NCBI RefSeq assembly: GCF_001037495.1
Contig: NZ_KQ089822.1
Span: forward strand, 2,405,403 to 2,469,402
Source of the DNA: Citrobacter sp. MGH106
GTDB taxonomy: Bacteria > Pseudomonadota > Gammaproteobacteria > Enterobacterales > Enterobacteriaceae
Direction: 5' to 3'
Length of the DNA: 64,000 bases
The notes under the pieces are model-generated. The model was not told where the DNA came from. It did not search any database and worked only from the letters and a program-made list of their open reading frames with translations. Below are positions 18,775 to 28,432 of the stretch, one piece after another (the first letter of the stretch is position 1; each line of letters opens with the position of its first letter). Both the position numbers and the translations under genes were made by a program.

Positions 18775-19995
18775 ATGAAAAACGCCTATTTCTCCACTGC
18801 GATAGGGCTGTACCTTAATTACCTTGTACACGGCATGGGGGTTATTCTGATAAGCCTCAACATGTCCTCGCTTGAACAACAGTGGCAAACCGATGCAGCA
18901 GGTGTGTCAATTGTCATCTCATCTCTCGGCATCGGTCGATTAAGCGTCTTATTACTGGCGGGCTTACTTTCCGATCGCTATGGCCGTAGACCATTCGTCA
19001 TTTTCGGCATGCTCTGCTATCTGCTCTTCTTTTTTGGCATTATCAATACTCACAGTATTTTCATAGCCTACGCATTTGGCTTTTTGGCGGGTATGTCTAA
19101 CAGTTTTCTTGATGCCGGGACCTATCCCAGCCTGATGGAGGCGTTTCCCCGCACCCCTGGCACCGCCAATATTTTGATTAAAGCTTTTGTGTCCGGCGGG
19201 CAGTTTCTTTTACCGATGGTCATCAGTGTTCTGGTGTGGGCTGAGCTTTGGTTTGGCTGGTCATTCCTGTTCGCTGCGGGGATTATGATTGTCAACGGCG
19301 TGTTTTTATTTCGCTGCCAATTCCCGGCACATCCCGGGCCTAAACCTTTCGTCAGGACATCACCTCCCGCACAGGAAGGCCCTCTACCTAAACATCGGTG
19401 TTCCATTATCGACCTGGTCAGCTACACCCTGTATGGCTACATTGCTATGGCGACATTTTACCTGATCAGCCAGTGGCTGGCTCAGTATGGTCAGTTCGTC
19501 GCCGGAATGCCGTACACCTCGGCGATTAAGCTGTTGAGTATCTACACCTGCGGTTCGCTACTGTGCGTGCTGATCACCGCGCCGCTTGCGAGGAAACCAG
19601 ACCGCGCGACACCGCTGTTGATGCTTTACACGTTAATTTCATTTATTGCCCTGCTGACGGTTTGTCTGCACCCCACCCCTTACGTAGTGGTCGTATTTGC
19701 GTTTGTTATCGGGTTTTCTTCCGCCGGCGGCGTCGTACAAATTGGCTTAACGTTAATGGCGGCCCGTTTTCCGCATGCAAAAGGAAAAGCAACCGGCATT
19801 TATTACAGCGCGGGCAGCATTGCTACCTTCACGATCCCACTGATCACGGCAAAGCTTTCGCAAACCAGCATTGCCCACATCATGTGGTTTGATACCGGTA
19901 TAGCCGCCATTGGTTTCGTGCTGGCGCTGTTTATTGGCTATCGCAGCCGTGTTGAGTCCAGATATCAGTTAAAAATGGCATCGCTGGTGGAATAG
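18775..19995 (+). CDS. ydiM: MFS transporter YdiM
   Basis: This 406-residue protein has twelve predicted hydrophobic segments. The MFS signature between segments 2 and 3 is LSDRYGRRPF near residue 65. It is a close paralogue of the next gene, ydiN, sharing the N-terminal pattern YL.HG..V....NM.SL and DAG-type segments. The substrate is not established; the position next to ydiB and aroD makes shikimate- or quinate-like acids a reasonable guess, not more. The 143 bases before it hold no gene I can support. Confidence 0.93.
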   Translation: MKNAYFSTAIGLYLNYLVHGMGVILISLNMSSLEQQWQTDAAGVSIVISSLGIGRLSVLLLAGLLSDRYGRRPFVIFGMLCYLLFFFGIINTHSIFIAYAFGFLAGMSNSFLDAGTYPSLMEAFPRTPGTANILIKAFVSGGQFLLPMVISVLVWAELWFGWSFLFAAGIMIVNGVFLFRCQFPAHPGPKPFVRTSPPAQEGPLPKHRCSIIDLVSYTLYGYIAMATFYLISQWLAQYGQFVAGMPYTSAIKLLSIYTCGSLLCVLITAPLARKPDRATPLLMLYTLISFIALLTVCLHPTPYVVVVFAFVIGFSSAGGVVQIGLTLMAARFPHAKGKATGIYYSAGSIATFTIPLITAKLSQTSIAHIMWFDTGIAAIGFVLALFIGYRSRVESRYQLKMASLVE

Positions 19996-20236
19996 CACCA
20001 CTGCAATATTGTTCATACTTGCTGCAAAATAATTGGGTTAATTTTTAAAACATCAGTAAAACAACGGCAGTAAGAATTGGGTTTCACAAATTAGCATGCA
20101 ATATACCTGGTAACTAAAACGCCATGCTATGTGGGTGAAATGACACCCTCTCGGTATATTAATAACATGAACGCCGTCATTTAAATCATAGCGACGACAA
20201 TATAATAATTTTAACATCCGCAAGGAGTTGTGAAAA

Positions 20237-21472
20237 ATGTCTCAACACAAGGCCTTTAATACGCCATTTCTTCTGGCGATAACCTGTATTTATTTAAGCT
20301 ACTTTTTACACGGCATTAGTGTCATTACGCTGGCGCAAAACATGACATCCCTGGCAGAAAAATTCTCAACAGATAATGCAGGCATTGCCTATTTAATTTC
20401 GGGAATTGGCCTTGGGCGGCTGGTCAGCATTCTATTTTTTGGCGTTCTCTCAGATAAATTTGGCCGTCGGGCCATCATCCTGTTGGGCGCTATTCTGTAT
20501 ATGTTCTTCTTCTTCGGTATTCCTGCCAGCCCAAATTTAATGATTGCATTTATTCTGGCTGTTTGTGTCGGCGTGGCAAACTCAGCCCTCGATACAGGCG
20601 GCTATCCGGCGTTAATGGAATGTTTTCCCAAAGCATCAGGTTCAGCCGTTATTCTGGTGAAAGCCATGGTGTCATTTGGACAGATGATCTACCCCATCAT
20701 CGTCAGTACCCTGCTGCTTAATCATATCTGGTACGGCTATGCGGTTATTATCCCCGGCGTATTGTTCGTCCTGATTACTCTAATGCTATTAAAAAGCCGC
20801 TTCCCGAGTCAGATAGTGGATGCTGGCGTCGCGAAAGATTTGCCGCAAATGAACAGCAAGCCACTGGTCTGGCTGGAGGGAGTGGCATCCGTGATGTTTG
20901 GGGTTGCCGCATTTTCAACGTTTTATGTCATCGTGGTCTGGATGCCCAAATACGCCATGGCGTTTGCCGGTATGGCGGAAGCCGACGCGTTGAAAACTAT
21001 CTCCTACTACAGTATGGGGTCGCTGGTCTGCGTCTTTATTTTTGCTGCGCTACTGAAGAAAATGGTTCGTCCTATCTGGGCCAACGTTTTTAACGCGGGT
21101 CTGGCAACCATTACGGCGGCGGTTATCTATCTGTACCCCTCACCGCTGGTGTGTAATGCAGGCTCATTTCTCATCGGATTCTCTGCGGCAGGCGGTATTT
21201 TACAGCTCGGTGTTTCCGTGATGTCAGAGTTTTTCCCCAAGAGCAAAGCCAAAGTCACCAGTGTTTATATGATGATGGGAGGTGTCGCCAACTTTATTAT
21301 CCCACTAATCACCGGATACCTTTCTAACATTGGTCTGCAATACATTATTTTGCTGGACCTCGCATTTGCTCTGCTGGCATTTATCACTGCCATTATCGTC
21401 TTTGTCCGTTACTACCGCGTATTCAATATTCCCCAAAACGATGTGCGCCTGGGCGAACGTTATTTTCAATAA
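20237..21472 (+). CDS. ydiN: MFS transporter YdiN
   Basis: This 411-residue, twelve-segment major facilitator has LSDKFGRRAI as its loop 2-3 motif. It is paralogous to YdiM and probably arose by tandem duplication. An AAGGAG Shine-Dalgarno lies 10 bases upstream. ydiB begins 21 bases after its stop, so ydiN-ydiB-aroD looks like one transcript with its own promoter in the AT-rich 241-base gap after ydiM. The linkage suggests import of a shikimate-pathway compound. Confidence 0.93.
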   Translation: MSQHKAFNTPFLLAITCIYLSYFLHGISVITLAQNMTSLAEKFSTDNAGIAYLISGIGLGRLVSILFFGVLSDKFGRRAIILLGAILYMFFFFGIPASPNLMIAFILAVCVGVANSALDTGGYPALMECFPKASGSAVILVKAMVSFGQMIYPIIVSTLLLNHIWYGYAVIIPGVLFVLITLMLLKSRFPSQIVDAGVAKDLPQMNSKPLVWLEGVASVMFGVAAFSTFYVIVVWMPKYAMAFAGMAEADALKTISYYSMGSLVCVFIFAALLKKMVRPIWANVFNAGLATITAAVIYLYPSPLVCNAGSFLIGFSAAGGILQLGVSVMSEFFPKSKAKVTSVYMMMGGVANFIIPLITGYLSNIGLQYIILLDLAFALLAFITAIIVFVRYYRVFNIPQNDVRLGERYFQ

Positions 21473-21493
21473 ACAGTTTAATAGGAGTTTCAA

Positions 21494-22360
21494 ATGGACG
21501 TAACTGCAAAATATAAACTGATCGGTCTGATGGCCTATCCTATCAGGCACAGTCTGTCGCCCGAAATGCAGAATAAAGCATTAGAAAAAGCAGGATTACC
21601 GTTTACCTACATGGCATTTGAAGTTGATAATTCAACGTTTGCCAATGCGATTGCCGGGTTGAAAGCATTAAAAATGCGCGGTACTGGGGTATCTATGCCC
21701 AACAAGCAGCTGGCATGTGAGTATGTTGATGAATTAACCCCCGCCGCCAAACTGGTGGGCGCGATCAATACCATCGTCAATGATGACGGCTACCTTCGTG
21801 GCTACAACACGGACGGTACCGGACATATTCGCGCAATTAAAGAAAGCGGCTTCGATATTAAAGGTAAAACCATGGTACTGTTGGGCGCAGGTGGCGCATC
21901 TACGGCTATCGGTGCGCAAGCGGCAATTGAAGGTATAAAAGAGATTAAACTCTTTAACCGTAAAGATGAGTTTTTCGCAAAAGCGGTTGAGTTCGCCAAA
22001 CGCGTGAATGAAAACACTGACTGCGTGGTGACCGTTATCGATCTCGCTGACCAGCAGGCGTTTGCAGAAGCGTTGACCAGTGCGGATATTTTGACTAATG
22101 GCACTAAAGTCGGCATGAAGCCACTGGAAAATGAATCCATCGTCACCGACGTCTCTTTGCTACGTCCGGATCTGTTGGTAACCGAATGCGTCTATAACCC
22201 GCATATGACCAAATTGCTGCAACAGGCACAACTTGCAGGTTGCAAAACGATTGACGGTTACGGCATGTTGTTATGGCAAGGAGCTGAGCAGTTCAAGCTC
22301 TGGACAGGAAAAGATTTCCCGCTGGAGTACGTTAAACAGGTTATGGGGTTTGCAGCCTGA
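21494..22360 (+). CDS. ydiB: quinate/shikimate dehydrogenase YdiB
   Basis: YdiB interconverts quinate or shikimate with the 3-dehydro acids using NAD or NADP. The 288-residue length equals E. coli YdiB. Visible motifs are the N-terminal substrate loop [10 protein letters not shown], the catalytic Lys in MPNKQLA (Lys71 by family numbering), GYNTDGTGH, and the Rossmann loop [11 protein letters not shown]. The biosynthetic paralogue AroE should be elsewhere in the genome. It is followed at 35 bases by aroD. Confidence 0.97.
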   Translation: MDVTAKYKLIGLMAYPIRHSLSPEMQNKALEKAGLPFTYMAFEVDNSTFANAIAGLKALKMRGTGVSMPNKQLACEYVDELTPAAKLVGAINTIVNDDGYLRGYNTDGTGHIRAIKESGFDIKGKTMVLLGAGGASTAIGAQAAIEGIKEIKLFNRKDEFFAKAVEFAKRVNENTDCVVTVIDLADQQAFAEALTSADILTNGTKVGMKPLENESIVTDVSLLRPDLLVTECVYNPHMTKLLQQAQLAGCKTIDGYGMLLWQGAEQFKLWTGKDFPLEYVKQVMGFAA

Positions 22361-22395
22361 CGGGCAAGTATCAGTAAATATTTAAAGGGTAATCA

Positions 22396-23154
22396 ATGAA
22401 AACCGTAACCGTAAGAAACCTCGTTATTGGCGAGGGTGCACCGAAGATCATTGTCTCGCTGATGGGTAAAGACATCTCAACGGTAAAAAGCGAAGCGCTG
22501 GCCTATCATGAAGCAGACTTCGACATTCTGGAGTGGCGCGTTGACCATTTTGCGGATGTTTCATCAATTGACGCCGTACTGGAAGCCGCCCGCGCAATCC
22601 GCGATGTGATGACCGACAAACCGCTGTTATTTACCTTCCGCAGCGCGAAAGAAGGTGGCGAACAGACGCTGTCTGTAGAAGAGTACCTTGCGCTTAACCG
22701 TGCGGCAGTAGACAGCGGTCTGGTGGATATGATCGATCTGGAACTTTTCACCGGCGATGAGCAGGTTAAAGCAACCGTCGAACACGCGCATGCGAAAAAT
22801 GTCTTTGTGATTATGTCTAATCATGATTTCCATAAAACACCGGCGGCAGAAGAGATTATTCAGCGTCTGCGCAAAATGCAGGAACTTGGCGCAGATATTC
22901 CTAAAATTGCGCTGATGCCGCAAAGTAAAACGGATGTTCTGACGTTACTCAGCGCCACGCTGGAGATGCAGGAACGCTACGCCGATCGCCCGGTGATTAC
23001 TATGTCAATGGCCAAAACTGGCGTTATTTCACGTCTGGCAGGTGAAGTCTTTGGCTCAGCTGCAACCTTTGGCGCAGTAAAAAAAGCTTCAGCCCCGGGG
23101 CAGATCTCCGTTACCGATCTGCGTACCGTACTGACAATATTACATCAGGCTTAA
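22396..23154 (+). CDS. aroD: type I 3-dehydroquinate dehydratase AroD
   Basis: AroD converts 3-dehydroquinate to 3-dehydroshikimate in aromatic amino acid biosynthesis. The 252-residue protein has the catalytic His143 in SNHDFHKTP and the Schiff-base Lys170 in DIPKIALMP. It is the last gene of the ydiN-ydiB-aroD group; an ERIC element follows 17 bases later. Confidence 0.98.
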   Translation: MKTVTVRNLVIGEGAPKIIVSLMGKDISTVKSEALAYHEADFDILEWRVDHFADVSSIDAVLEAARAIRDVMTDKPLLFTFRSAKEGGEQTLSVEEYLALNRAAVDSGLVDMIDLELFTGDEQVKATVEHAHAKNVFVIMSNHDFHKTPAAEEIIQRLRKMQELGADIPKIALMPQSKTDVLTLLSATLEMQERYADRPVITMSMAKTGVISRLAGEVFGSAATFGAVKKASAPGQISVTDLRTVLTILHQA

Positions 23155-23171
23155 TAACAAAATATTTCCAC

Positions 23172-23299
23172 GATACACAAAATCATTCAAGTTGCATCAA
23201 GGCAGTAAATAAGCGAATCCCGATGAGCTTACTTAAGGTAAGTGATTCGGGTGGGAGCGTGCAGCCAACGCAGAAGCAGCTTGCAGGATCACGGGTATA
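23172..23299. repeat. ERIC element 1
   Basis: The 128-base element begins ATACACAAAATCATTCAAG and ends CACGGGTATA. It contains the ERIC central inverted repeat (AGCTTACTTAAGGTAAGT) and the conserved GCAGCCAACGCAG. It lies between aroD and ydiF. The rest of that 278-base gap (23300-23432) is AT-rich and presumably holds the ydiF promoter. Confidence 0.9.
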
Positions 23300-23432
23300 A
23301 ATATAAATAACTCGCTGGCTCAGATATTCGTTTAACAGCGTATATCTGGCAATCAGCTAAGCATTATTAAAGTGAATACTATTTCATCGAATATATCGAT
23401 AGGTATTCGCACACATATAATCTGGAGTTTAT

Positions 23433-25028
23433 ATGAAACTTAAAAGACCTGAACGTATTCAAGGTCGGGTACCGGTATTATCGGCAGCGGACGCAGTGAA
23501 TTATATTCCTGATGAAGCGACTCTTTGCGTATTAGGTGCAGGTGGCGGTATTCTTGAAGCTACCAAATTAATTACTGCATTGGCTGATAAATATAAAAAC
23601 AACCAGTCCCCGCGTAATTTATCACTGATCAGTCCGACAGGATTAGGAGATCGGGCAGACCGGGGGATTAGCCCGCTGGCGCAGGAAGGTTTAGTTAAAT
23701 GGGCGCTTTGCGGGCATTGGGGACAATCACCACGGATCTCCGATTTAGCCGAACAGAACAAAATCGCTGCGTACAACTACCCACAGGGGGTATTAACTCA
23801 AACGTTACGCGCCTGCGCGGCCCACCAGCCAGGTATTTTAAGCGATATCGGCCTTGGCACATTTGTTGACCCTCGCCAACAGGGTGGCAAGCTGAATGAA
23901 GTGACCACTGAAGATTTAATTAAACTGGTGGAGATCGATAACAAAGAGTACCTCTACTATAAGGCCATCGCGCCAAATATCGCCTTTATTCGCGCGACTA
24001 CCTGTGACAGCGAAGGCTACGCCACCTTTGAAGATGAAGTGATGTATCTCGATGCGCTGGTCATTGCCCAGGCCGTTCACAACAACGGTGGCATCGTCAT
24101 GATGCAGGTGCAAAAGATGGTTAAGAAAGCCACCCTGCATCCTAAAGCGGTTCGTATTCCGGGCTATCTGGTGGACATTGTGGTGGTTGATCCCGATCAG
24201 ACTCAGCTGTACGGCGGTGCGCCAGTTAACCGCTTTATTTCAGGTGATTTTGTCCTTGATGACAGCCACCAGACCGCCCTGCCCCTCAACCAGCGTAAGC
24301 TTGTTGCCAGACGCGCTCTCTTCGAAATGCGCAAAGGCGCTGTCGGTAACGTTGGTGTAGGTATTGCCGATGGTATTGGCCTTGTCGCTCGCGAAGAAGG
24401 ATGTGCCGACGACTTTATTCTGACGGTCGAAACCGGCCCGGTTGGTGGCATTACCTCTCAAGGCATTGCCTTTGGTGCTAACGTTAATACCCGCGCCATT
24501 ATGGATATGACCTCCCAGTTTGATTTCTACCACGGTGGCGGACTGGATGTGTGCTATTTAAGTTTTGCTGAGGTGGATCGGCATGGCAACGTTGGCGTAC
24601 ATAAATTTAATGGCAAGATTATGGGCACTGGCGGTTTTATCGATATTAGCGCCACCTCGAAGAAAATTATTTTCTGCGGCACATTAACCGCCGGCAGTCT
24701 GAAAACAGAAGTGACCGATGGTAAATTAAATATCGTGCAGGAAGGTCGGGTGAAGAAATTCGTTAATGAATTACCCGAAATAACTTTCAGCGGAAAAATT
24801 GCCCTCGAACGCGGACTTGATGTGCGTTATATCACCGAACGCGCCGTGTTTACGTTAAAAGAAGACGGCCTCCATTTAGTTGAGATTGCACCAGGAGTCT
24901 CTCTGCAAGAAGACATTCTGGACAAAATGGATTTCACACCCGTTATTTCTCCGAACCTGAAACTGATGGACGAAAGATTATTTATTGATTCTTCGATGGG
25001 TTTTGTATTGCCCGACGCCGCCAATTAA
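23433..25028 (+). CDS. ydiF: acyl-CoA:acetate CoA-transferase YdiF
   Basis: YdiF moves CoA between acyl-CoAs and free short-chain acids. The 531-residue length equals E. coli YdiF. It contains both halves of a family I CoA-transferase in one chain, with the glutamyl-CoA nucleophile Glu333 in TVETGPVGG and the glycine-rich LGAGGG near residue 34. The acyl-CoA dehydrogenase gene ydiO begins 13 bases after its stop, so the pair probably acts on one substrate. The physiological acid is unknown. Confidence 0.95.
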   Translation: MKLKRPERIQGRVPVLSAADAVNYIPDEATLCVLGAGGGILEATKLITALADKYKNNQSPRNLSLISPTGLGDRADRGISPLAQEGLVKWALCGHWGQSPRISDLAEQNKIAAYNYPQGVLTQTLRACAAHQPGILSDIGLGTFVDPRQQGGKLNEVTTEDLIKLVEIDNKEYLYYKAIAPNIAFIRATTCDSEGYATFEDEVMYLDALVIAQAVHNNGGIVMMQVQKMVKKATLHPKAVRIPGYLVDIVVVDPDQTQLYGGAPVNRFISGDFVLDDSHQTALPLNQRKLVARRALFEMRKGAVGNVGVGIADGIGLVAREEGCADDFILTVETGPVGGITSQGIAFGANVNTRAIMDMTSQFDFYHGGGLDVCYLSFAEVDRHGNVGVHKFNGKIMGTGGFIDISATSKKIIFCGTLTAGSLKTEVTDGKLNIVQEGRVKKFVNELPEITFSGKIALERGLDVRYITERAVFTLKEDGLHLVEIAPGVSLQEDILDKMDFTPVISPNLKLMDERLFIDSSMGFVLPDAAN

Positions 25029-25041
25029 AAGGAGTACCCAG

Positions 25042-26193
25042 ATGGACTTTTCATTAACTGAAGAACAAGAGCTGCTGCTTGCCAGTATTCGGGATCTGAT
25101 TACCAGTAATTTCCCGGAAGAGTATTTCCGTACCTGCGATCAGACCGCCACCTACCCCAGAGAATTTATGCGTGCCCTTGCGGATAACGGTATTTCGATG
25201 CTGGGTGTACCGGAAGAGTTTGGCGGTATACCGGCTGACTACGTCACACAGATGCTGGCTCTGATGGAAGTGTCAAAATGTGGAGCTCCCGCATTTTTAA
25301 TTACCAACGGTCAGTGCATTCACAGCATGCGTCGTTTTGGTTCAGCCGAGCAACTACGTAAAACAGCAGAAAGCACAATGGAAACGGGCGATCCAGCGTA
25401 TGCGTTGGCATTGACCGAACCTGGCGCCGGGTCCGACAACAACAGTGCCACGACCAGCTATACGCGTAAAAATGGCAAGGTGTACCTGAACGGACAAAAA
25501 ACGTTCATTACCGGAGCCAAAGAGTATCCATACATGCTGGTACTGGCGCGTGATCCGGAGCCTAAAGATCCGAAGAAAGCCTTTACGCTGTGGTGGGTTG
25601 ACTCCAGTAAACCCGGCATCAAGATTAACCCGTTACACAAAATCGGCTGGCACATGTTAAGTACCTGCGAAGTCTATCTCGACGATGTCGAAGTTGACGA
25701 AAGCGACATGGTCGGTGAAGAAGGCATGGGCTTCCTCAACGTGATGTATAACTTTGAAATGGAACGGTTGATCAACGCTGCACGCAGCACCGGTTTTGCG
25801 GAGTGTGCCTTCGAAGACGCAGCACGTTACGCCAACCAGCGCATTGCATTCGGCAAGCCCATTGGGCATAACCAGATGATCCAGGAGAAACTGGCACTCA
25901 TGGCGGTTAAAATCGAGAACATGCGCAATATGGTACTGAAAGTCGCCTGGCAGGCCGACCAGGAACAATCGCTGCGTACCAGCGCAGCACTGGCAAAACT
26001 CTACTGTGCTCGCACTGCGATGGAAGTGATCGACGACGCAATTCAGATTATGGGTGGCCTGGGTTATACCGATGAAGCGCGCGTTTCCCGATTCTGGCGA
26101 GACGTACGTTGCGAACGTATTGGTGGCGGCACCGATGAGATCATGATTTACGTAGCTGGTCGTCAGATCCTGAAAGATTATCAAAACAAATAA
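25042..26193 (+). CDS. ydiO: CaiA-like acyl-CoA dehydrogenase/reductase YdiO
   Basis: From the ATG at 25042 (after AAGGAG) the protein is 383 residues. It has the FAD-binding acyl-CoA dehydrogenase fold, with LTEPGAGSDNNS near residue 125 and GGLGYTDEARVSRFWRD near the end. The position of the usual YEGT base reads IGGGT, so the catalytic base is more likely the Glu of FEMERL (Glu241), as in the isovaleryl-CoA dehydrogenase class. The sequence resembles crotonobetainyl-CoA reductase CaiA. It should use the YdiQR flavoprotein as electron partner. Confidence 0.93.
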   Translation: MDFSLTEEQELLLASIRDLITSNFPEEYFRTCDQTATYPREFMRALADNGISMLGVPEEFGGIPADYVTQMLALMEVSKCGAPAFLITNGQCIHSMRRFGSAEQLRKTAESTMETGDPAYALALTEPGAGSDNNSATTSYTRKNGKVYLNGQKTFITGAKEYPYMLVLARDPEPKDPKKAFTLWWVDSSKPGIKINPLHKIGWHMLSTCEVYLDDVEVDESDMVGEEGMGFLNVMYNFEMERLINAARSTGFAECAFEDAARYANQRIAFGKPIGHNQMIQEKLALMAVKIENMRNMVLKVAWQADQEQSLRTSAALAKLYCARTAMEVIDDAIQIMGGLGYTDEARVSRFWRDVRCERIGGGTDEIMIYVAGRQILKDYQNK

Positions 26194-26206
26194 GTGATGG
26201 TAGCAA

Positions 26207-26234
26207 CCCGGATAGCGTATAAATGCTATCCGGG
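26207..26234. terminator. hairpin between ydiO and ydiP
   Basis: CCCGGATAGC (26207-26216) and GCTATCCGGG (26225-26234) form a perfect 10-bp stem between the convergent genes ydiO and ydiP. There is no good U tract on either side, so it may be REP-like rather than a strict terminator. Confidence 0.55.
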
Positions 26235-26247
26235 CTTATGCCAGGGA

Positions 26248-27138
26248 TCAGACTTCCGGTAGCAGGCATTCCTGCTCAATCAGATTGTTTTTAAACTGCT
26301 TACGATAGTCGCTGGGTGAACACCCCACATGCCGTTGAAAGAGTTTGGCAAAATGATCGACATTTTCATATCCCACCCGCCACGAAATCTCACCTAACGA
26401 AGCCTCAGTATTTGTCAGGGAGAATTTCGCCTCTGTCATCCGTCGCTGAATAACATAGTTAATCGGTGAAATACGATACTCTTTGGTAAATTCATGGCAG
26501 ATATAACTGACGCTGGCACGAAATTTTTTGGACAACTGATCCAGCGTTATTTTTTCGCGGAAATTGTTATTTAAATAAACCAGTACATCTTTAATTAAGA
26601 TATCTTTTTTAATATACCCTTGCTCCGAACGATAAGCATTTTTAAAGTTTTCATAAAATAAAACGGTTAAAGCATAAGCGAAAGCATCATAAGCCGCGGA
26701 GGTCAGATTATTTTTGCTCTGCGGGAGCATGATGCTAAGTTCATTAAAGATACTTTTAATGACCTCCTTTCCTTGCCCGGCGCTGATGACCGGACATGAA
26801 TGCCCTTGCAATAGCTGATTCTCCTGCCAGCCTTCAAAACGGAAGCCGTACAATGCACAGGTATAAGTGGTCGCAGGCGAGCTGCTGTCAGAGGCGACAG
26901 CATGGAGCCGCCCTTGTTCTATCACGACAATATCGCCGGCATGCGCGACATACAGTGAAGAATCAATAATTAATCTGGCGACCCCTTTTTTGACATAAAT
27001 GAGCTCTGTTTCATTGTCATGAACATGGTGGCCAGACTCCCAGTTAGGATCATCACTAATGACGAAGCGTGAAAATCTGGGCGTTTTCCCCTGCTCAAAA
27101 AGGGTTTCCATCGCATTATCAAAACATCGTTGATACAT
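26248..27138 (-). CDS. ydiP: AraC-family regulator YdiP
   Basis: This 296-residue protein has an N-terminal cupin sensor domain (HHVHDNETELIYVKKG, about residues 36-51) and a C-terminal pair of helix-turn-helix motifs (ITLDQLSKKFRASVSYICHE and EISWRVGYENVDHFAKLF). The ATG at 27138 has a GGAGG site 5 bases upstream; the in-frame GTG at 27150 overlaps that site and is rejected. It lies between ydiFO and ydiQRST-fadK and is divergent from ydiQ, so it is the obvious local regulator. The effector may be the pathway's substrate. Confidence 0.94.
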   Translation of the reverse strand: MYQRCFDNAMETLFEQGKTPRFSRFVISDDPNWESGHHVHDNETELIYVKKGVARLIIDSSLYVAHAGDIVVIEQGRLHAVASDSSSPATTYTCALYGFRFEGWQENQLLQGHSCPVISAGQGKEVIKSIFNELSIMLPQSKNNLTSAAYDAFAYALTVLFYENFKNAYRSEQGYIKKDILIKDVLVYLNNNFREKITLDQLSKKFRASVSYICHEFTKEYRISPINYVIQRRMTEAKFSLTNTEASLGEISWRVGYENVDHFAKLFQRHVGCSPSDYRKQFKNNLIEQECLLPEV

Positions 27139-27646
27139 GACAACCTCCACCTTAAGACAGTAATTTTAGGAACATTTAATAATGACAAATTAAAGCGATG
27201 AGCCATGTTATACAATGATAATCCATACTAGCGAAACAAAATTATTTGTGCCAACTGCAAGATGATACTCCCGGTTGGAGTGAATCATCCCCACTATTTA
27301 TTTGCATTTTAAATTTATTGAAAAGGATAAATGTTATTTCTTTAGAGGCAATAATTTACATAACGGAAACAAATATCGCTCAATAGTGAATAAAAATATG
27401 ATGCACTTCGCAAAGATCTCCTACAGTTTGCCTGGTCCAATTATTTCTTCCACAATCCGTTTTCCTTCCATTCTGATCAACGTTGCACTCTGATCTCATT
27501 TTTTTTTGCAAGATTGTTAGGAATGAAAACAGATTGCCCCGTCGAAAACACATTACATCTACCGCACACTATTTTCAGTCAAATTTTACCTACTGCCGAT
27601 GATGACGCACTCCGTCATCATCCGAACGTGACCCACTGGAGATACC
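27139..27646. other. ydiP-ydiQ divergent regulatory region
   Basis: These 508 AT-rich bases separate ydiP (minus) from ydiQ (plus). A 63-codon plus-strand frame at 27302-27493 has no Shine-Dalgarno or recognisable product and I do not call it. A perfect inverted repeat, GATGATGACG-CACTC-CGTCATCATC (27598-27622), lies 24 bases upstream of the ydiQ start, inside the presumed leader. It could be a regulator site or an mRNA hairpin. Confidence 0.6.
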
Positions 27647-28411
27647 ATGAAAATAATAACCTGCTTTAAGTTGGTACCTGAAGAACAGGACATTGTTGTT
27701 ACCCAGGAGCGCTCGCTTAACTTTGACCGAGCCGAAGCCAAAATCAGCCAGTTTGATTTGAACGCGATGGAAGCCGCTGCACAACTAACCGCTGAGGGTG
27801 ATGAGATCGTCGCCTTAACGGTCGGAGGTTCATTGTTACAGAACTCTAAAATGCGGAAAGACGTGTTGTCCCGCGGTCCGGATAGTCTGTTTCTGGTACA
27901 GGATGCGCAACTGGAACATTCACTGCCCAGAGACACTGCTCAGGCCCTAGCCTGCGCCGCGAAAAGTATTGGATTTGACCTGATGATATTTGGTGAAGGA
28001 TCAGGCGATCTCTACGCGCAGCAGGTGGGCTTGCTGGTGGGAGAATTGCTACAACTTCCCATTATTAACGCAGTAAGCAGCATTCAACGTAACGGCGGCC
28101 ATGTTCTGGTTGAGCGCGCGCTTGAAGATGAAATTGAAGTCATCGACCTCCCCCTTCCCGCCGTGCTTTGCGTCACGTCAGATATCAATACACCGCGTAT
28201 TCCTTCGATGAAAGCCATTCTTGGCGCGGGTAAAAAACCCGTTACGCAGTGGCAGGCCAGTGATATTGGCTGGACACCAACGCCACCATTAGCAGAGCTG
28301 GTTGAGATCGTGGTTCCGCCGCAAGCCGAGCGCAAGCGCATCATTCTGGAAAACGACTCGCCAGAAGCCATTGCCGAACTGGCTGAACATCTGAAAAAAG
28401 CCCTGAACTAA
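27647..28411 (+). CDS. ydiQ: electron transfer flavoprotein beta subunit YdiQ (FixA-like)
   Basis: This 254-residue protein is the EtfB/FixA-type subunit that binds AMP or a second flavin and docks to dehydrogenases. It begins MKIITCFKLVPEEQD, with the conserved N-terminal FDRAEAKISQFDLNAMEAA, DLMIFGEGSGD and the late PRIPSMKAILGAGKKP. It is the first gene of ydiQRST-fadK. The SD GGAG lies 8 bases upstream of the start. Confidence 0.95.
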   Translation: MKIITCFKLVPEEQDIVVTQERSLNFDRAEAKISQFDLNAMEAAAQLTAEGDEIVALTVGGSLLQNSKMRKDVLSRGPDSLFLVQDAQLEHSLPRDTAQALACAAKSIGFDLMIFGEGSGDLYAQQVGLLVGELLQLPIINAVSSIQRNGGHVLVERALEDEIEVIDLPLPAVLCVTSDINTPRIPSMKAILGAGKKPVTQWQASDIGWTPTPPLAELVEIVVPPQAERKRIILENDSPEAIAELAEHLKKALN

Positions 28412-28432
28412 ACCCAACGGAGAGAGATTATC

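Noticed and set aside
20120-20150. Small GGGTG...CACCC hairpin upstream of ydiN
   Set aside because: Only a 5-bp stem with no U tract; too weak to call a regulatory element.
27302-27493. Plus-strand ORF of 63 codons in the ydiP-ydiQ gap
   Set aside because: AT-rich composition, no Shine-Dalgarno and no similarity I recognise; it looks like chance in a regulatory region.
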